Source of the DNA: an uncultured Bacteroidales bacterium
GTDB taxonomy: Bacteria > Bacteroidota > Bacteroidia > Bacteroidales > Porphyromonadaceae
NCBI GenBank assembly: GCA_947290775.1
Contig: CAMYPM010000007.1
Span: 1-64,000 of the forward strand
Length of the DNA stretch: 64,000 bases
Reading direction: 5' to 3'
Translations under genes and position numbers: made by a program
Notes under the pieces: model-generated
Told to the model about the DNA's origin: nothing
The model's database searches: none
The model's input: only the letters and a program-made list of their open reading frames with translations
Shown here: positions 1-7,859 of the stretch, piece after piece
How the letters are laid out: each line of letters begins with the position of its first letter
Position numbering within the stretch: position 1 is the first letter of the stretch

Positions 1-333
1 GTAAATAAGAAAACCGAACCGGTATGGAGCGACAACAGCGATAACAAGGAAGGACAGGACAAAAAGCGTACTCCCTTCAGCGAAGAATACTTCAAGAATC
101 CCGCCAATGGCAACCAAATATTTGAAACCATTGCGGAACTCGGCCTAACCAACTGCAACGCTTTGGACAAAAACTTTGATCCGCGTCCTGCTGCCGGTAG
201 TAAGTTGCTCAGTGGCGCCAACTTTGGCAATTTGGGAGCACTCAAACAGGTATCCTACATCGGTGCTTTTGCTCAGGGAGATAATTGGATGGACGGGTGG
301 ACTAACTTCGATCCGCAACACACACAATACTAA
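1..333 (+). CDS. C-terminal end of a secreted/surface protein (5' end outside window)
   Basis: The frame is open from base 1 and ends at TAA 331-333, giving the last 110 residues of a longer protein. The tail reads ...PAAGSKLLSGANF...SYIGAF...NWMDGWTNFDPQ... . I know similar endings (an AAGS-LL-GA stretch, then GAF, then W-x(2,3)-GWTNFDP) from large predicted extracellular proteins of Bacteroidetes, where they close the protein without a type IX sorting domain. No enzyme motif is visible in this fragment, so its function cannot be named. A stem-loop about 140 bases downstream probably ends its transcript. The frame and stop are certain; the family reading is recognition from memory. Confidence 0.7.
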   Translation, partial: VNKKTEPVWSDNSDNKEGQDKKRTPFSEEYFKNPANGNQIFETIAELGLTNCNALDKNFDPRPAAGSKLLSGANFGNLGALKQVSYIGAFAQGDNWMDGWTNFDPQHTQY

Positions 334-378
334 TCGCTTACTTAGTACCTTCTGATTGAAATACAAACCCACATAATG

Positions 379-422
379 AGCCTCTAAATAGGTATAGATG
401 TTTCAAATGAAAGGTATAGATG
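379..422 (+). repeat. 22-bp phased repeat array A (two units)
   Basis: Two adjacent 22-bp units at 379-400 and 401-422. The second is the cleanest in the window: core TTTCAAATGAAA (401-412) plus linker GGTATAGATG (413-422). The linker GGTATAGATG is also present at 391-400, but the first core is degenerate. The stretch AGATGTTTCAAATGAAAGGT recurs exactly in array D, 46 kb away. The array ends 152 bp before the rpsA -7 box. Confidence 0.6.
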
Positions 423-469
423 TATTCTAAAGCACAATTAAATGTGCTTGAACACATAGCTAAATACAC

Positions 470-508
470 TTCGCATCATTGCCGTAGGGCGGTGATGCGA
501 AACTTTTT
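470..508 (+). terminator. Probable intrinsic terminator upstream of rpsA
   Basis: Perfect 9-bp stem TTCGCATCA (470-478) / TGATGCGAA (493-501) with a 14-base GC-rich loop, followed by CTTTTT (503-508). It lies between the upstream secreted-protein gene and the rpsA promoter, so it plausibly insulates the two. Confidence 0.6.
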
Positions 509-574
509 CAGGGTCTCCCGGCTCCTCTTTTCGTCTGTAGAAAGCCATAAAGGTATTGATTCAAAACTAATTAG

Positions 575-582
575 TACCTTTG
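575..582 (+). promoter_or_regulatory. rpsA promoter, Bacteroidetes -7 box TACCTTTG
   Basis: TACCTTTG matches the TAnnTTTG -7 consensus known for the Bacteroides primary sigma factor. It lies about 66 bases before the rpsA start codon. A TTG at 555-557 is the nearest -33-like element but sits slightly too close. Confidence 0.6.
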
Positions 583-648
583 CACCGATATAGTTTAAAC
601 AACAAAATAAAGTATCACTTATTAGTAATAACCAATTAGAAAAGTTTG

Positions 649-2442
649 ATGAACAAACTCGAACATCTTACGCCGGATCCCGACTTCAACTGGGAAGCGT
701 TTGAACAGGGCACCACAGCCATCCATGAGGATCGCGAAGCCGACTTGGCAAAGTATGAAGCTACACTTGCCAATATTAAGGAAAAAGAAGTTGTAATCGG
801 TCATATTGTTGACATTGTACCGCGTCCTCCCAAGGCAGCACGTGAATTTATTATCAGCATTGGCAGCAAGTCGACCGGTAGCGTAGCTGCGTCTGAATTT
901 AAGTACAATCCCGACTACAAGATCGGAGACGAAGTAGAGGTTTATGTGGATAACCTCGAAGACAGAGAGGGGCATTTAGTACTCTCACATCGCATGGCAC
1001 GTGCTGAACGTGCTTGGGAACGCATTTCTGAGGCTGCCGAACGCGATGAAATAATCATCGGCTACATTAAGTCTCGTACTAAGGGCGGTATGGTAGTAGA
1101 TATCTTCGGCGTAGATGCTTTCTTGCCGGGCTCTCAAATAGACGTACGTCCTATTCGCGACTACGATGCGCTCCTCGACAAGACAATGGAATTCAAGATT
1201 GTCAAGCTCAATGCAGAGCAGCACAATGTAGTTGTTTCTCATAAGGTACTCATTGAAGCTGAGCTCGAACAGCAGAAGAAGGAAATTATCAGCAAACTCG
1301 AAAAGGGTCAGGTACTCGAAGGGGTTGTGAAAAATATTATGCCCTTCGGTGTATTTGTGGACCTTGGCGGTGTAGATGGTTTGATTCATATTACCGATCT
1401 CTCTTGGCGTCGTGTATCTTCACCCAATGAGGTCGTTGAATTAGATCAGAAGATTAACGTGGTAATCCTTGACTTTGACGAAGACAAGACACGTATTTCA
1501 CTTGGTCTCAAGCAACTTACGCCCAATCCATGGGATGCTTTGGACAAGAACCTCAAGCCCGGCGATATTATCAAGGGTAAGGTTGAAATGGTTAGCGACT
1601 ATGGTGCATTCGTAGAAGTAGCTCCCGGTATCGAAGGGCTCATTCACGTTTCCGAAATGTCTTGGACACAGCACTTACGTAGCGCATATGACTTCATCAA
1701 GGTAGGCGAAGAGGTAGAGGCAGTTATTCTCTCAATTGAACCGGAAGAGCGCAAGATGAGCTTAGGCCTCAAGCAGCTGAAGCCCGATCCCTGGATTGAC
1801 ATAGAAGAAAAGTACCCTGTAGGCAGCCGTCACACGGCTCGTGTGCGCAACTTTACGCACTTCGGTGTATTCGTTGAGTTAGAAGAGGGCGTAGACGGAC
1901 TGATTCACTTGAGCGACTTGACTTGGACAAAGCGCATTAAGCATCCGAGCGAATTTACAGAAATTGATGCCGAATTAGAGGTTGTTGTCCTTGAAATCGA
2001 CAAAGAAAACCGTCGCTTGAGCCTGGGTCATAAGCAAACCGAGGAAAACCCATGGGATGTATTTGAAACGATCTTCACAGAAGGCAGTGTACACGAAGGT
2101 ATGGTCGTTAGCTTCACCGATAAGGGTGCTATCGTATCACTCCCCTACGGAGTAGAAGGCTTTACCACCCAGAAGCACCTTACCAAGGAAGACGGCTCTA
2201 AGCTCCAAGTTGATGAAAAAGCCCCCTTCAAGGTAATTGAATTCAGCAAGGAAAATCGCCGTATCTTCGTTTCTCACCTCCGCGTATACGATGACGCAAA
2301 GCGTGAAGAAGAGCGTAAGCGTAAGGATGAGCAAGACAAGGCCGAAGCTAAGGTACAACAGCAAGTTTCTGCTCAGAAAGTAGAAAAAGCTACCTTGGGC
2401 GACCTATCTGCACTGGCTGAACTGAAGGAGAAGCTTGACTAA
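649..2442 (+). CDS. rpsA: 30S ribosomal protein S1 with six S1 domains
   Basis: Ribosomal protein S1 binds mRNA and helps the 30S subunit start translation. The 597-residue product shows six S1 (OB-fold) domains at roughly residues 46-118, 133-200, 222-291, 308-378, 393-464 and 478-545; the middle ones carry the typical FGVFVDL/GLIH/SW pattern. The last ~55 residues are a charged tail rich in E, K and Q, with runs such as KREEERKRKDEQ. I chose ATG at 649; a TTG directly before it would extend the frame by one codon. The length and six-domain layout fit the family. The gene has its own promoter box and a strong terminator after it, so it is probably monocistronic. Confidence 0.97.
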   Translation: MNKLEHLTPDPDFNWEAFEQGTTAIHEDREADLAKYEATLANIKEKEVVIGHIVDIVPRPPKAAREFIISIGSKSTGSVAASEFKYNPDYKIGDEVEVYVDNLEDREGHLVLSHRMARAERAWERISEAAERDEIIIGYIKSRTKGGMVVDIFGVDAFLPGSQIDVRPIRDYDALLDKTMEFKIVKLNAEQHNVVVSHKVLIEAELEQQKKEIISKLEKGQVLEGVVKNIMPFGVFVDLGGVDGLIHITDLSWRRVSSPNEVVELDQKINVVILDFDEDKTRISLGLKQLTPNPWDALDKNLKPGDIIKGKVEMVSDYGAFVEVAPGIEGLIHVSEMSWTQHLRSAYDFIKVGEEVEAVILSIEPEERKMSLGLKQLKPDPWIDIEEKYPVGSRHTARVRNFTHFGVFVELEEGVDGLIHLSDLTWTKRIKHPSEFTEIDAELEVVVLEIDKENRRLSLGHKQTEENPWDVFETIFTEGSVHEGMVVSFTDKGAIVSLPYGVEGFTTQKHLTKEDGSKLQVDEKAPFKVIEFSKENRRIFVSHLRVYDDAKREEERKRKDEQDKAEAKVQQQVSAQKVEKATLGDLSALAELKEKLD

Positions 2443-2500
2443 TAGGATTAGACTTTCAGCGGTCGTTTACCGCTAATAGGCCAATCTATTACACGATTAT

Positions 2501-2551
2501 GGCACTCACCCCTTGCAATGCCCTATGCAGCAAGTCGGTGAGTGCCTTTAT
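2501..2551 (+). terminator. rpsA intrinsic terminator
   Basis: Perfect 10-bp stem GGCACTCACC (2501-2510) / GGTGAGTGCC (2537-2546) followed by TTTATTTAT. It lies 58 bases after the rpsA stop codon. Confidence 0.85.
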
Positions 2552-2596
2552 TTATAAGCGAGGGAAGCATTCCACAAGATTGACAAGAAGAAAAAG

Positions 2597-4015
2597 ATGA
2601 TTACAACGGAAGAGAGACAAGAGAACCAACACAATGCCCGCGTTATCATTGTCGGTGGGGGCATTACAGGGCTTTCTTTGGCCGCTGTATTGGCGGAGCG
2701 GGAGATTCCTTTTGTACTTCTTGAGAAGGAAAAGCGGTTGGGCGGACAGATCCACACTATCTGCGACAAGGGATACACCTATGAATTGGGTCCCAATACA
2801 GGATCAATTTCTACACCGGAAGTAACAGAGCTATTCAACTTTGTAGCTCCGGAGGCTGTGCTTGAAGTGGCTTCAAACGACGCAAAGCGACGTTTGATCT
2901 GGAAAGGTCGCTCTTTTCATGCCCTTCCTTCCGGCTTATGGAGCGGTATTACGACTCCTCTCTTCACCTTCTACGACAAATTGCGCCTACTGGGAGAACC
3001 CTTCCGCAAGAGAGGCACCGATCCGTTGGAATCGGTAGGAGCTTTAGCCGAAAGACGGATGGGCAAGAGCTTCGTCGATTATGCGGTAGATCCCTTTATC
3101 GGAGGCATCTATGCAGGCAATCCCTACAGGATAGTCACCCAATATGCCCTCCCCAAGCTCTACCGCTTAGAGCAGGATTATGGAAGCTTCATAGGCGGAG
3201 CCCTGCGCAAAGCCTTAAAGCATCAAGCAAAAGACCCCCGCGTAACCAAAGAGGTTTTCTCCGCTGAGGGTGGGCTCTCCCGCCTAATTGAAGCGTTAGA
3301 AAACAAATTAAAAACGAAAGGATCAATCATAACCGGGGCAGAGATCGTACACACGGACTACGCACCCTCTACCGGTTGGAGCGTAACCTATACCGACCAG
3401 CACGAAGAAAAGCATACCATTACTGCAGACCACTATATAACCACGGTACGCAGTGACCTACTGCACAGCGTGCTACCTAATGAAATTGCTCCTCTCTTGG
3501 CACCTATTGAGCAGCTTCGCTATGCCCCCATTACGGAGGTGGTTATTGGCTTTGACCACCTGCCCGAAATAAGAACAAAAGCATTTGGTGGATTAGTTCC
3601 CTCTTGCGAAAACTGTTCTATACTGGGTATTCTTTTCACGGCAGAAATGTTTCGCAATCGCGTGCCTTATGAAGATAGTCTTCTCTTCAATATATTTATG
3701 GGCGGTGATGAAAAACCCCTAAATCCTGATAAATACAGCGATGAAGAGCTTCTGTGCATTGCCGAAAGAGAATTGAGGCACATGCTCTCCATCCCGGCTA
3801 ATCGGAACGCCTCCCTACAGCATATTGCAAGGTACCGCAAAGCTATTCCGCAGTATGATGAAACCTCACCGGCGCGCTTAGAGCGTATTCGCGAGATAGA
3901 GCAGGCCTATCCGGGGCTCGTGCTTGCAGGAGGTATAAGGGATGGTATCGGCTTAGCGGCGCGCATTGCACAAGGTGTATCCATTGGAAAAGAGATTGCT
4001 GCACAAATAAAATAG
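2597..4015 (+). CDS. hemG: Protoporphyrinogen oxidase, FAD-dependent (HemG/HemY type)
   Basis: An FAD flavoprotein of the oxygen-dependent protoporphyrinogen/coproporphyrinogen oxidase family, which makes the aromatic porphyrin late in haem synthesis. The dinucleotide-binding motif VGGGITGLSLA lies at about residues 19-29, followed by LLEKEKRLGG and the family signature ELGPN near residue 60. The C-terminal FAD contact reads LVLAGG...GIGLAARIAQG. The 472-residue length is normal. The start ATG at 2597 follows a purine-rich stretch. No other haem gene is near. Members of Porphyromonas generally need external haem or porphyrin and keep only late pathway genes, which fits a lone hemG. No clear promoter box was seen; the 532 bases after it contain no gene. 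Confidence 0.9.
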   Translation: MITTEERQENQHNARVIIVGGGITGLSLAAVLAEREIPFVLLEKEKRLGGQIHTICDKGYTYELGPNTGSISTPEVTELFNFVAPEAVLEVASNDAKRRLIWKGRSFHALPSGLWSGITTPLFTFYDKLRLLGEPFRKRGTDPLESVGALAERRMGKSFVDYAVDPFIGGIYAGNPYRIVTQYALPKLYRLEQDYGSFIGGALRKALKHQAKDPRVTKEVFSAEGGLSRLIEALENKLKTKGSIITGAEIVHTDYAPSTGWSVTYTDQHEEKHTITADHYITTVRSDLLHSVLPNEIAPLLAPIEQLRYAPITEVVIGFDHLPEIRTKAFGGLVPSCENCSILGILFTAEMFRNRVPYEDSLLFNIFMGGDEKPLNPDKYSDEELLCIAERELRHMLSIPANRNASLQHIARYRKAIPQYDETSPARLERIREIEQAYPGLVLAGGIRDGIGLAARIAQGVSIGKEIAAQIK

Positions 4016-4043
4016 TCACCACCCATTGCAAAAATCACCTTTA

Positions 4044-4266
4044 TGGCGTGAGGCTGCTGATGACCTCCACACAGTCAGGTGAATGAGTAATCAAATTTCG
4101 GTAAGCCACGTCGGAGTATTACTTCACGCTGCTGAAGTGTCCTAAATTTGGTCACGTACAAAAATATTTTTGCACACGAACAAAAAATTTTTTCTACACG
4201 TACAAATAAAAATTTGTACGTGATCAAATTTTAGTTTGCTCGTAGTGGATTACGCAGCCACGCCTT
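4044..4266. repeat. Palindrome-rich intergenic element with imperfect terminal inverted repeats
   Basis: The 19-base arms 4144-4162 and 4213-4231 (AAATTTGGTCACGTACAAA on the left) are inverted repeats matching at 18 of 19 positions. Inside them is a perfect hairpin, CACGTACAAAT (4197-4207) / ATTTGTACGTG (4212-4222), with an AAAA loop. Two weaker palindromes with A5-6T5-6 centres lie at about 4153-4178 and 4176-4200. A further hairpin, ACTTCA/TGAAGT, is at 4121-4138. The outer flanks GGCGTGAGGCTGC (4045-4057) and GCAGCCACGCC (4254-4264) are imperfect inverted repeats of each other, which makes the whole stretch look like a small non-autonomous element. No target-site duplication was identified. 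Confidence 0.5.
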
Positions 4267-4373
4267 ATGCCGTGCGAAGCAGCATACAACCACTCCTTTG
4301 CTAAATAGGAGAGCCGCTCTTTTCCTCTTCATCTACAGCACATTTCACCCCCCAAAAACACTGTAAAGCACCT

Positions 4374-4406
4374 AACTACCCGATACTATACTCGGGTAGT
4401 TTCATT
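4374..4406 (+). terminator. Terminator-like hairpin upstream of the RCC1-repeat gene
   Basis: Perfect 10-bp stem AACTACCCGA (4374-4383) / TCGGGTAGTT (4392-4401), loop of 8, followed by TCATTTCAT. It sits about 30 bases before the next promoter box, so it probably stops read-through from hemG. Confidence 0.6.
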
Positions 4407-4436
4407 TCATAGGGCCTTATTATGATAAGTATTTAT

Positions 4437-4444
4437 TATATTTG
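4437..4444 (+). promoter_or_regulatory. Promoter -7 box TATATTTG of the RCC1-repeat gene
   Basis: TATATTTG fits TAnnTTTG and lies 103 bases before the start codon at 4548. The intervening leader is very A/T rich (AAAACTATAATC-type sequence). Confidence 0.6.
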
Positions 4445-4547
4445 CCGCAGAAAATTAATTATATCATATAACTAAAAGCAAATAAAACTTATACGAAGAA
4501 AGCATTCGCAATTATAAAAACTATAATCAATATAAAGGAAACAAATT

Positions 4548-6182
4548 ATGAAACATCAACTTTTTTCACTATGCGCTTTAATGCTCTCGCTGCTTATGGC
4601 AAGTCCGACAGCTAATGGGCAAAACATAAAGCAGTATGGAGGAAAATCAAAAGTCTCCTACCTACTAATGAAAGGTGGCACGGTATGGAGCACCGGGTCT
4701 AATGTATTTTTTGGCTTAGGTCAGGGCATCAAAGAGGAATCAGTAAATGTTTACGGCTACAAGAGATTGGAGCTGCCCAAAGGCTTTAAGGCAGAGCGCA
4801 TTTACCGCGGCTACAGCTTTGTCTTTCTCGTGTCAAAGGAGGGTAAATATGTTTTCTTCGGCAATACCTTTGAGGGCGAATCCGGCATGAATGAGTTAGA
4901 TCGAAATGGATATTTAAGTCCGGAATATGTAGATTTTGGCACCCATAAATGGAAATATATGAAAGGCGGCTACCTCACCATACTTGCTATTGACGAGGAC
5001 GACTCTCTTTGGGGGTGGGGATCTAATGCAAGATGGCAGTTAGGAAATGGAGACCCTGCCCACCAAAACAAATTTGCCCCCTCTGAGCTGGATACATCCG
5101 GCGATTGGGCCGTCTTAGCACCAAGTATGTGGCAAACTTTGGCACTGAAAAAAGATGGCACTCTCTGGGGGTGGGGCGACAATGGACTCAGTCAGTTAGG
5201 ATTGGGCGAAGGGGCAGATGGAGTCTACACTACCCCTATACAAATTGGCACAGACAACGATTGGCAAAGCATTGATATCAGCTTCCACCATGCCTTGGCT
5301 ATCAAGAAGGATGGCTCTCTCTGGGGATGGGGCAACAACAATAAGCACCAAATATCAGCTTCTAGTTACAATCCGGTCGAGAGTCCTACTTGCATTGACA
5401 AGAACAAAAAATGGCTGGTAGCTTCTGCCGGTTTAGAGCACTCTATTGCTATTGCAGAAGATGGCACTATGTGGGGGCTCGGCAGCAATGAAAAAGGCCA
5501 ATTAGCTATGCCTCAGAGCGTAACCGGAGTAACGGCACTCACCCAAATCGGCACAGCCTCTGACTGGGTATCTGTCGTATGCGGAGAGCGCTATACAATG
5601 GCACAAAATAAGAAAGGCGAAGTATATGTCTTTGGTAGCAATAAAAAGGGTCCGCTCGGCCTGCCAAAAAGCGTTGAGAATTCCTATGAAATGGTAAAAA
5701 TAGAGATTCCCTCAAAGAAAGTTTCTATCAAAGTGCTGGGAGAAGGTAAGGGAAGTATCGGTATCACGGATGAGGACGTAGATCTCAACTCAGTAACCGA
5801 AGGTACTATTTTAGAGTTTGTACCTGCCCCTGGAGCCAATAGCAAGCTAACAGCACTCAAGGCAAACGGAGTAGATATTCTGGAAGAGAAGTCTTTCATC
5901 ATTACAGAAGATACAGAGATAGAAGCAACTTTCGATATTGCAAATGCCACAGAGGAAATTGATATGCAGGCTTTCTGCGTGTATCCTAACCCGGCGCACC
6001 ACCTTGTTCAGCTAAGAGGTATAGTGGCTAATTCATATGTAGTACTTTACGACTTGAGTGGAAAAATGGTGCTGAAGAGCTTTGCAGAAGGAAGCGACTT
6101 GCAATTAGACCTCTCCACTTTGGCGGAAGGACAATATATTGTAGAAAATTGCAACCGCACCACTACCATTACAGTAGAATAA
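4548..6182 (+). CDS. Secreted RCC1-repeat protein with type IX secretion sorting domain
   Basis: A 544-residue exported protein. Residues 1-25 are a signal peptide (MKHQLFSLCALML... ending ANGQ). Residues ~35-390 contain RCC1-type beta-propeller repeats; the clearest are LWGWGSNARWQLG, LWGWGDNGLSQLG, LWGWGNNNKHQ, MWGLGSNEKGQL and VYVFGSNKKGPLG. Residues ~395-465 resemble the InlB B-repeat-like fold seen in Bacteroidetes surface proteins (GEGKGSIGI...LEFVPAPG...IEATF). The last ~75 residues are a type A T9SS sorting domain: CVYPNPA, then VVLYDLSGK, then LAEGQYIV, ending TTTITVE. It should cross the outer membrane by type IX secretion and be attached or released. RCC1 propellers bind proteins, but no ligand can be inferred. 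It appears to be a single-gene unit. Confidence 0.85.
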   Translation: MKHQLFSLCALMLSLLMASPTANGQNIKQYGGKSKVSYLLMKGGTVWSTGSNVFFGLGQGIKEESVNVYGYKRLELPKGFKAERIYRGYSFVFLVSKEGKYVFFGNTFEGESGMNELDRNGYLSPEYVDFGTHKWKYMKGGYLTILAIDEDDSLWGWGSNARWQLGNGDPAHQNKFAPSELDTSGDWAVLAPSMWQTLALKKDGTLWGWGDNGLSQLGLGEGADGVYTTPIQIGTDNDWQSIDISFHHALAIKKDGSLWGWGNNNKHQISASSYNPVESPTCIDKNKKWLVASAGLEHSIAIAEDGTMWGLGSNEKGQLAMPQSVTGVTALTQIGTASDWVSVVCGERYTMAQNKKGEVYVFGSNKKGPLGLPKSVENSYEMVKIEIPSKKVSIKVLGEGKGSIGITDEDVDLNSVTEGTILEFVPAPGANSKLTALKANGVDILEEKSFIITEDTEIEATFDIANATEEIDMQAFCVYPNPAHHLVQLRGIVANSYVVLYDLSGKMVLKSFAEGSDLQLDLSTLAEGQYIVENCNRTTTITVE

Positions 6183-6233
6183 AAGCTATGCGCATGTAGG
6201 GGAAGAGCCTACACAACTTCATACCGAACGTTC

Positions 6234-6288
6234 AGAGGCGTATGTGGAGTATTTGTCATAAGTACAAAAACTCAGACATACGCCTCTT
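6234..6288. terminator. Hairpin between the convergent RCC1-repeat gene and rodA
   Basis: 12-bp perfect stem AGAGGCGTATGT (6234-6245) / ACATACGCCTCT (6276-6287). The 30-base loop can itself pair (GAGT...ACTC, TTTGT...ACAAA). It follows the RCC1 gene and faces the end of the rodA operon, so it may stop both transcripts. The T-tract is weak on either side. Confidence 0.55.
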
Positions 6289-6395
6289 GATTTGTGATAG
6301 TAGTATTCTACTGCAAATGATAGCTAAAAGCTGTAGACAGGAACAACGAGAAAGAGACTTGTTGCCTTCTTCGCCTCTTCATCTTGTGCGAAAGC

Positions 6396-7859
6396 CTATT
6401 CTTTTGCTGCATCCAAACGGATGAAAATAAAAAGCATTATGGTAAATGCCCACAGCGAAGAGCCCCCATAACTAATGAATGGAAGCGGAATGCCAATCAC
6501 CGGTATAATACCGATCACCATGCCCACATTGATGGCTACATGAAAGAGAAATACCGCCGCTACGCAATAACCATATATACGGGCAAATGCAGAGCTTTGC
6601 CGCTCTGCGAGGTAAATCAACCGCAAAATAAGTACGAAATAAACGAGTAAGAGCAGAGAAGCTCCGATAAAGCCCCACTCTTCCCCTATCGTACAAAAGA
6701 TAAAGTCCGTATCCTGCTCAGGCACATAGTTCAGCTTCGTCTGCGTGCCTTTAAGAAAGCCCTTTCCGGTCCATCCTCCGCTGCCAATTGCTATTTTAGC
6801 CTGATTCACATTATACCCCACCCCACGAATATCCTGTTTCAGACCTAAGGAAACAGCAATACGCTGCTGCTGGTGAGGTTGCAATACATGATTGTAGACC
6901 TGATTCACCGAAAGTGAGTACAAGATCACACCAACAGAGAAGAGCACAGTCCACAAATAACGTTGAGAAGCATAACGGATAGCTAAGAAGAGCACATAAA
7001 TAATAAATACAGCCAGTAGGAATATAGCCGTATAGCTCCAATCAAAGGGTATGAAAAGCGATATGATTATGGTAAGAAGGTAAGCGGCAGGTATAACGTA
7101 GAGCGAACGTGCAAAATCCTTTACATAGCGCCTCTGTAATAGAAAGAGCATCCGAATGGCAGCAAGCAGCGTAGTAGTAGCCACAAGCCACAGGTCGGCC
7201 CTTGTGGCACCCCACTGCACTCCATTCAACGTGAGTACCGCAACAAAAAGAAAGATCATCAACGAGGCAATACTTAAGAAGTAGCCTGAGAACCCCTCCC
7301 TGTAAAGAGCAATAAAGAAAGCAGTGTATACCAAAGCACTACCGGTCTCTTTTTGCAATATGATAAGCACTACCGGCAGCAACACAATACCGAATACCTC
7401 CGCATAACTTCGAAAAGAGTGAAAATGGAAATTGTATCGGCTTACCACGTAAGCAAGCATTAGTGCAGTAGCCACCTTGGCAAATTCTGCAGGTTGCAAC
7501 CTTAAGGAGCCTATTTCGAGCCACGAGCGTGACCCTTTGATATCTCGAGCGACAAAGAGGGTAACAAGCAGCAAAAGGATAAATGCAATATATAGAAGGG
7601 GTGCAAAGGTGGGAAAAAAGTCCTTGTCCAAGAGCAAGATAAATAGAATCAAGAGAAGGCTCATACCCCACCAGATAAGCTGCATTATCGGACGTGAATC
7701 AAGAGAAAAAAGAGCAGCTATATCAAAGCTGTAGCTGGCTCCGCAAATAGCTACCCAACCAATAATGATGAGGGCAAAGTAGCAAGCTGCCAGCCATCGG
7801 TCAATGCGAGAGAAGATAGTACCTCCGGAGGTGAGGTGGGGTTTAGATAGTCTGTCCAT
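6396..7859 (-). CDS. rodA: RodA, SEDS-family peptidoglycan glycosyltransferase
   Basis: An integral membrane SEDS protein that polymerises lipid II with its partner PBP2 during lateral wall growth. About ten hydrophobic segments are visible. The family signature around PEQDTDFIFCTIGEEWGF and the C-terminal VIGIIPVIGIPLPFISYGGSS (active-site region) are present. The frame is open to 7901, but I chose ATG 7859 (MDRLSKPHL). That start overlaps the end of mrdA by 17 bases, whereas 7901 would overlap by 59 and adds residues without hydrophobic character. It is the last gene of the purH-mreBCD-mrdA-rodA run. Confidence 0.93.
   Translation of the reverse strand: MDRLSKPHLTSGGTIFSRIDRWLAACYFALIIIGWVAICGASYSFDIAALFSLDSRPIMQLIWWGMSLLLILFILLLDKDFFPTFAPLLYIAFILLLLVTLFVARDIKGSRSWLEIGSLRLQPAEFAKVATALMLAYVVSRYNFHFHSFRSYAEVFGIVLLPVVLIILQKETGSALVYTAFFIALYREGFSGYFLSIASLMIFLFVAVLTLNGVQWGATRADLWLVATTTLLAAIRMLFLLQRRYVKDFARSLYVIPAAYLLTIIISLFIPFDWSYTAIFLLAVFIIYVLFLAIRYASQRYLWTVLFSVGVILYSLSVNQVYNHVLQPHQQQRIAVSLGLKQDIRGVGYNVNQAKIAIGSGGWTGKGFLKGTQTKLNYVPEQDTDFIFCTIGEEWGFIGASLLLLVYFVLILRLIYLAERQSSAFARIYGYCVAAVFLFHVAINVGMVIGIIPVIGIPLPFISYGGSSLWAFTIMLFIFIRLDAAKE

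Larger units (their letters stand above)
334..648. other. Non-coding region between the secreted-protein tail and rpsA
   Basis: No convincing gene lies here. It holds, in order: a short 22-bp-type repeat array (379-422), a small hairpin AAGCACA/TGTGCTT (430-449), a terminator-like hairpin (470-508), the rpsA promoter box (575-582) and a leader of about 60 bases before the rpsA start codon. Confidence 0.7.
4016..4547. other. Non-coding region between hemG and the RCC1-repeat gene
   Basis: 532 bases without a credible gene. It contains a palindrome-rich element with imperfect inverted ends (about 4044-4266), a terminator hairpin (4374-4406), a TATATTTG promoter box (4437-4444) and an A-rich leader of about 100 bases for the next gene. 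Confidence 0.7.
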
